64,000 nt of DNA from Mucilaginibacter sp. Its GTDB lineage: Bacteria > Bacteroidota > Bacteroidia > Sphingobacteriales > Sphingobacteriaceae. The notes under the pieces are model-generated. The model saw only the letters and a list, made by a program, of their open reading frames with translations, was not told where the DNA came from and made no database searches. The translations under genes and the position numbers were made by a program. Below are positions 60,350-64,000 of this stretch, piece by piece; positions within the stretch are counted from its first letter, which is position 1, and every line of letters starts with the position of its first letter. Location of the stretch: the NCBI RefSeq assembly GCF_028288225.1, contig NZ_JAQBOC010000096.1, positions 1 through 64,000 on the forward strand, in the 5' to 3' direction.

Positions 60350-60432
60350 TTTTTCTCCTACCTCCCATCTCCAATCTCATCCCCAATTGTAAAATCTCAC
60401 ATCACCTATCTCAAATCTCATATCTATTACCT
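60350..60432. repeat. Pyrimidine-rich short-word array
   Basis: Words CATCTCCAATCTCATC, AATCTCACATCACC and TCAAATCTCATATC lie directly upstream of holB. Another member of the window's word-array family, here without an inverted half. Confidence 0.4.
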
Positions 60433-60443
60433 ATTTTGCACCA

Positions 60444-61592
60444 ATGCAGTTTAAGCAAATAGTTGGACAGGATGCTATAAAGCAGCGTTTGATTACCTCG
60501 GTAAAAGAGAACCGGGTTAGTCATGCGCAATTGTTTTTGGGGCCGGGCGGGTCAGGGAGTTTGCCGTTGGCGGTTGCCTATGCACAATACTTATCCTGCG
60601 AAAACAAACAGGAAGATGATTCCTGCGGCGAGTGTTCATCATGCCGCAAGTACCAGAAACTGATGCACCCCGATCTGCATTTTTCTTACCCATTCTTCGC
60701 TAAACATAAGGACGACACGGCTATATCGTTCATTGAGCAATGGCGCGATGCATTTATTGCCAACCCATATTTAAGCCTTGATACCTGGCGCGGATACCTG
60801 GATGCCGAAAACAAGCAGGCAAACATCAATATTGCCGAGTGCCACCAGATCATCAAAAAGCTGAGCTTTAAGCCATTTGAATCGTCCTATAAAATTCTGA
60901 TTCTTTGGCTGCCTGAATATTTGGATAAAGAGGGCAATGCCCTGCTTAAAATTATAGAAGAACCACAGCCGAATACCTTGTTTTTGCTGGTGGCCCAAAA
61001 CCAGGACCAGATCCTGAATACCATACTGAGCCGTACGCAGCTGATAAAAATTCCGTCTTTAGGGTTTGATGAGATAAAAGATCATTTGATAAACCCGCAT
61101 AATCAAACCGGGGATGCCGCTACCGAAATTGCCTACTTAAGCAATGGCAGCTTAACCGAGGCATTAACCATGCTGCAATATGACAACAAGGGCTATCATG
61201 AACAATTTGTGCAATGGCTGCGCCTGTGTTTTGCCAATAAAGGCCTGGAGGTAATGAGCTTTGTTGATCAGGCATCAAAATTGGGGCGCGAAAATCAGAA
61301 GAACTTTTTACGGTACGGGATAAACTTTTTACGGGAGTGCTGCCTGCTGTTATCAGGCGCAGGCAGCCTGGTGCATTTGCCGGCACATGAGCTGGAAACG
61401 GCACAAAAAATGACCAATGTGATGATAGTGCCCGAGGCAGAGGCTATAGTTACCGAGCTTGAAAAAGCACATTATCACGTGGAAAGAAATGGTAATCCGA
61501 AAATTTTATTTTTAGATGTATCTTTACAAATTATAAAAATACTTAGTTTTAAAACGATCCGCGCTGAGCGGACACAATATATGCCGAATTAA
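60444..61592 (+). CDS. holB: DNA polymerase III, delta' subunit
   Basis: A 382-residue clamp-loader subunit. It has the degenerate ATPase site typical of delta' (LFLGPGGSGSLPLAVAYAQY, lacking the Walker lysine), a zinc module with CGECSSCR (about 55-62), and the arginine-finger-type SRTQ after LVAQNQDQILNTIL. The protein helps load the beta clamp. A two-base gap separates it from ricT, and the gene begins the holB-ricT-gldH run. Confidence 0.9.
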   Translation: MQFKQIVGQDAIKQRLITSVKENRVSHAQLFLGPGGSGSLPLAVAYAQYLSCENKQEDDSCGECSSCRKYQKLMHPDLHFSYPFFAKHKDDTAISFIEQWRDAFIANPYLSLDTWRGYLDAENKQANINIAECHQIIKKLSFKPFESSYKILILWLPEYLDKEGNALLKIIEEPQPNTLFLLVAQNQDQILNTILSRTQLIKIPSLGFDEIKDHLINPHNQTGDAATEIAYLSNGSLTEALTMLQYDNKGYHEQFVQWLRLCFANKGLEVMSFVDQASKLGRENQKNFLRYGINFLRECCLLLSGAGSLVHLPAHELETAQKMTNVMIVPEAEAIVTELEKAHYHVERNGNPKILFLDVSLQIIKILSFKTIRAERTQYMPN

Positions 61593-61594
61593 TT

Positions 61595-62950
61595 ATGGGA
61601 TGTGGAAGTTGTTCAACGGGTGGCGGATGTTCACCCGCTGGCTGCAAAAGTAATGGCTCATGCCTTACTAACGGTTGCAGCAAATTAGATGTTTACGATT
61701 GGCTGTCGCATATGGACATGCCGACTAATTATAAGCCTTTTGGCATTATCGAGGTTAAATTTAAAGGTTCGAGGAAAGAGTTTTTTCTGAATAACGATAA
61801 CATTTACCTTGAGGCCGGCGAACTGGTAGTGGTTGAAGCTGCTACGGGCGGCTATGATGTGGGGCACGTTTCGATAACCGGCGAGCTGGTGCGGATGCAG
61901 ATGGTAAAACGCCGCGTTAAAGAGGAAGAGGTTGTAAAAAAGATCTACCGCAAAGCTACCGTTGCCGATGTGGATAAATGGAAAGCTGCCAAAGACCTGG
62001 AATGGGAAACCATGCATAAATCGCGCACCCTTGCACTGGAGCTTAACCTGAGCATGAAGTTAAGCGATGTGGATTACCAGGGCGATAAAACCAAAGCCAC
62101 CTTTTATTATACGGCCGAAGGCCGCGTTGATTTCAGGGAGCTGATCAAAAAAATGGCCGAAACCTTCCGCATCCGGATAGAGATGCGCCAGATAGGCATG
62201 CGCCAGGAGGCAAGCCGCCTAGGTGGCATTGGTTCATGTGGGCGCGAGCTTTGCTGCTCAACCTGGTTAACCGATTTTAAAACTGTTTCTACATCCGCTG
62301 CGCGGTATCAAAACCTTTCGCTAAATACTTTAAAACTGGCCGGTCAGTGCGGTAAGCTCAAATGCTGCCTCAACTATGAGCTGGATACTTACATGGATGC
62401 TTTAAAACACATCCCTGATAACGTGAATGTTTTAAAGACCGAAAGAGGCGATGCCCGTTTACAAAAAACGGATATCTTTAAAAAGCTGATGTGGTTTAGC
62501 TATCCAAGGGAAGAATCGTGGATCCCGCTGCCTATTGCCCGCGTAAAGGAAATTCAGCAACTGAACAAGGACGGCGTAATTCCGCCTGACCTGGGAGTAG
62601 TTGTTGAGCTGGAAAGCATCCCGGTAAAAGCGCTGGATTACGAAAACGTAGTCGGCCAGGATAGCCTAACCCGCCTTGACGAACGCAGGAACCAGAACAA
62701 AAAGAAAAACAAGAACCGGAATAAAAACCAGCGTCCCGGCGGACAGGGCGACGGTGCCGCTTCAACCCCTCGTCCGGAAGCAAATGCCGGCCAGGTGCAA
62801 GGTCAGCAACCGGCACGCAAACAGGAGGGCAGGCCAGAGGGCGGCAACCCTAACCGGAACAAAAATTTTCGCCCAAACAGGAATAATCAAAATCGTCCCG
62901 GTAATCCAAACGGAGATCGCGACCGTGGAAACCAGCCAGGTAAAGAGTAA
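61595..62950 (+). CDS. ricT: PSP1-domain RicT-like regulatory protein
   Basis: The 451-residue protein starts with an unusually Cys-rich N-terminus (C3, C6, C12, C17, C23, C28) ahead of the PSP1 domain. Conserved cysteines follow in GSCGRELCCSTW and GQCGKLKCCLNY, the Fe-S-type motifs of the RicT/YaaT family. The basic, Asn/Gln-rich tail (from about 370; NQNKKKNKNRNKNQR) has low complexity. In Bacillus RicT works with RicA and RicF in RNA processing; partners are not seen here. One-base overlap (TAATG) with gldH. Confidence 0.88.
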   Translation: MGCGSCSTGGGCSPAGCKSNGSCLTNGCSKLDVYDWLSHMDMPTNYKPFGIIEVKFKGSRKEFFLNNDNIYLEAGELVVVEAATGGYDVGHVSITGELVRMQMVKRRVKEEEVVKKIYRKATVADVDKWKAAKDLEWETMHKSRTLALELNLSMKLSDVDYQGDKTKATFYYTAEGRVDFRELIKKMAETFRIRIEMRQIGMRQEASRLGGIGSCGRELCCSTWLTDFKTVSTSAARYQNLSLNTLKLAGQCGKLKCCLNYELDTYMDALKHIPDNVNVLKTERGDARLQKTDIFKKLMWFSYPREESWIPLPIARVKEIQQLNKDGVIPPDLGVVVELESIPVKALDYENVVGQDSLTRLDERRNQNKKKNKNRNKNQRPGGQGDGAASTPRPEANAGQVQGQQPARKQEGRPEGGNPNRNKNFRPNRNNQNRPGNPNGDRDRGNQPGKE

Positions 62951-63429
62951 TGAAAAAAAGGTTAATTTACTTTTATTTGGCATTGTCGGCAGGCCTGCTG
63001 CTGTTTGCCGGTTGTACCGATAAAAACGCTGTTATTGATCAGAACATGGAGGTACCTGGTCATAACTGGACATACCTTAACCGGTTTAAGTTCCCGGTTA
63101 AAATTGATGAGGAGAAACAAGCCTATAACCTTTATATGAACTTAAGGGTAACCGGCGATTATAAATACTCGAACCTGTTTGTATTGATCTCGCAAACCGG
63201 CCCCGATAAAAAAACTGCCACTAAGCGTTACGAAATGAAGCTGGCCAATAAGGATGGCGAGTGGCTTGGCAAAGGATCGGGTAACCTGTACAGCTACCAG
63301 GTACCTTTTGTGGTTAAGTATACATTCCCGGCTAAAGGCACCTATACCTTTACCGTTGAACAAAATATGCGCGATAACCCGTTGCGCGAAGTAAGTGACG
63401 TTGGGCTGAGGGTGGAGAAAGTGAACTAA
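62950..63429 (+). CDS. gldH: Gliding motility lipoprotein
   Basis: A 159-residue lipoprotein, signal ending LLLFAGCTDKN. The body contains HNWTYLNRFKFPVKI, NLYMNLRVTGDYKYSNLFVL and YTFTVEQNMRDNPLREVSDV, matching the GldH family. GldH is needed for gliding and is associated with the T9SS in Bacteroidota. The gene directly follows ricT (TAATG overlap), the usual order in this group. A TIR-type repeat follows 39 bases later. Confidence 0.9.
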   Translation: MKKRLIYFYLALSAGLLLFAGCTDKNAVIDQNMEVPGHNWTYLNRFKFPVKIDEEKQAYNLYMNLRVTGDYKYSNLFVLISQTGPDKKTATKRYEMKLANKDGEWLGKGSGNLYSYQVPFVVKYTFPAKGTYTFTVEQNMRDNPLREVSDVGLRVEKVN

Positions 63430-63467
63430 GATTTTTAGGATTCAAAGATTATAGGATTATTAAGGCG

Positions 63468-63600
63468 GGGAAATCGCTTTTAAAAATATCCGGTATAAAA
63501 AATCGGTTAGAAAGCTGGGGATAACTAAAGCCTGATTTAATTAACCAGTTTCTATTCCCTCCTGCATAAAGAGGTTAAAAAATTCTAAAAGCCATTTTCT
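63468..63600. repeat. Second MITE-like element copy
   Basis: Its left end GGGAAATCGCTTTTAAAA matches the element at 6272-6516, and its interior shares GGATAACTAAA and GCCTGATTT-like words. The right end (ATTCTAAAAGCCATTTTCT) is a degenerate inverse. At 133 bases it is about half the length of the first copy, as it lacks the long internal hairpin. Confidence 0.5.
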
Positions 63601-63669
63601 AAATATTTTAATCCTATCATCCTTCTATCCTAAAAATCTTAGTTTATTTTTGCTAATATTTTTATCAAA

Positions 63670-64000
63670 ATGAGTGTTTACATTTTAGTTGCTTCTATAG
63701 TTATTCTTTTAATTGCTGTTCTGCTGTTCTTAAAGAAACCGGGTAATGCAGTTTATGCAGATGAATTGCTGCGCTTAAAAAATGAAAATCAGTCGCTTAA
63801 TATTGAACTGGCAAAAGCGGAGCAATATTCAATTGGGTTAATAGCCGAAAAAGATAGTATCACGTCCCTTTTAAAAGAAGAAAAGAACAGGCTGCTGGAT
63901 GAACTGATATATGAGCGCTCACAACTGGCGGCTGCTAATCAATCATTAGAAAGTGCGCGGGCTTATTATAAATCGCAGCAGGAGAAGATCCAGGAGCAAA
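63670..64000 (+). CDS. rmuC: DNA recombination protein RmuC, N-terminal fragment
   Basis: The frame from ATG 63670 runs off the right edge, showing 110 residues. An N-terminal membrane helix (about 4-22; YILVASIVILLIAVLLFL) is followed by a long coiled coil (ENQSLNIELAKAE, KEEKNRLLDELIYERSQLAA, ARAYYKSQQEKIQEQ). This is the layout of RmuC, whose nuclease-like core would follow outside the window. Without that core the call is moderately certain. Confidence 0.65.
   Translation, partial: MSVYILVASIVILLIAVLLFLKKPGNAVYADELLRLKNENQSLNIELAKAEQYSIGLIAEKDSITSLLKEEKNRLLDELIYERSQLAAANQSLESARAYYKSQQEKIQEQ

Overview
The window looks like chromosomal DNA of a Bacteroidota member of the Sphingobacteriaceae, most like Mucilaginibacter or Pedobacter (inference from gene content; no database was searched). 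Supporting signs are the gliding lipoprotein GldH, a type IX secretion tail, the Bacteroidota families DUF3078, DUF5916, DUF3127, DUF2200 and SPW, tandem TlpA/DUF4369 oxidoreductases, a BlaI/M56 pair fused to a TonB domain, and promoters with the Bacteroidota -7 box TAnnTTTG. No rRNA, tRNA or CRISPR array was seen.

Layout. (1) Positions 1-4.8 kb are an A+T-rich accessory island between two same-strand remnants of one transposase N-terminus. It holds a NUDIX hydrolase overlapping a 1046-residue PLD/SF2-helicase protein, a small unknown protein and a phage tail-collar pseudogene. (2) 4.9-24.9 kb is mostly housekeeping and cell-envelope genes: DUF3078 protein, DNA polymerase IV, aldo/keto reductase, ureohydrolase-fold protein, two TlpA proteins, PurD, a cupin, an O-methyltransferase, two glucosaminidases, a DUF5916 protein, an M28 peptidase, a VOC protein and a SMI1/KNR4 protein. 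(3) 25-36.4 kb has an RprXY-like two-component system, a T9SS-tailed protein, an RNA methyltransferase, a beta-CASP nuclease and the BlaI/M56 operon. (4) 36.6-41.8 kb has a small phosphatase, CsaA-TadA, superoxide dismutase, and a dehydrogenase plus ferredoxin-type reductase. (5) 41.9-54.2 kb is one long minus-strand glucan-degradation locus: an omptin-like barrel, two GH16, two GH30, one GH5, a sulfatase and an unusual regulator. (6) 54.4-57 kb is a molybdate transporter operon split by a lipoprotein. (7) 57-64 kb has an MxKDx-like repeat protein, a sigma/anti-sigma pair, small unknown genes, and a holB-ricT-gldH-rmuC run cut by the window edge.

The strongest candidate for something undescribed is the protein at 49269-51167. 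It joins a signal peptide, a periplasmic 7TMR-DISM sensor, seven membrane helices and a coiled coil to a C-terminal zinc ribbon plus helix-turn-helix resembling the DNA-binding part of an IS1595-type transposase, without its nuclease. It sits among the beta-glucanase genes and could be a one-piece membrane-bound transcription regulator made from a transposase. The glucan locus has no SusC/SusD pair inside this window.

A second pattern runs through the whole window. Gaps between genes repeatedly contain quasi-palindromic arrays of short (7-20 base) words, each locus with its own vocabulary, as well as several larger inverted-repeat elements (two copies of one TIR element at 6272-6516 and 63468-63600, a 120-base element at 39401-39520, and 26-base tandem units at 8991-9052). 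Many sit at 3' gene ends and may also act as terminators.
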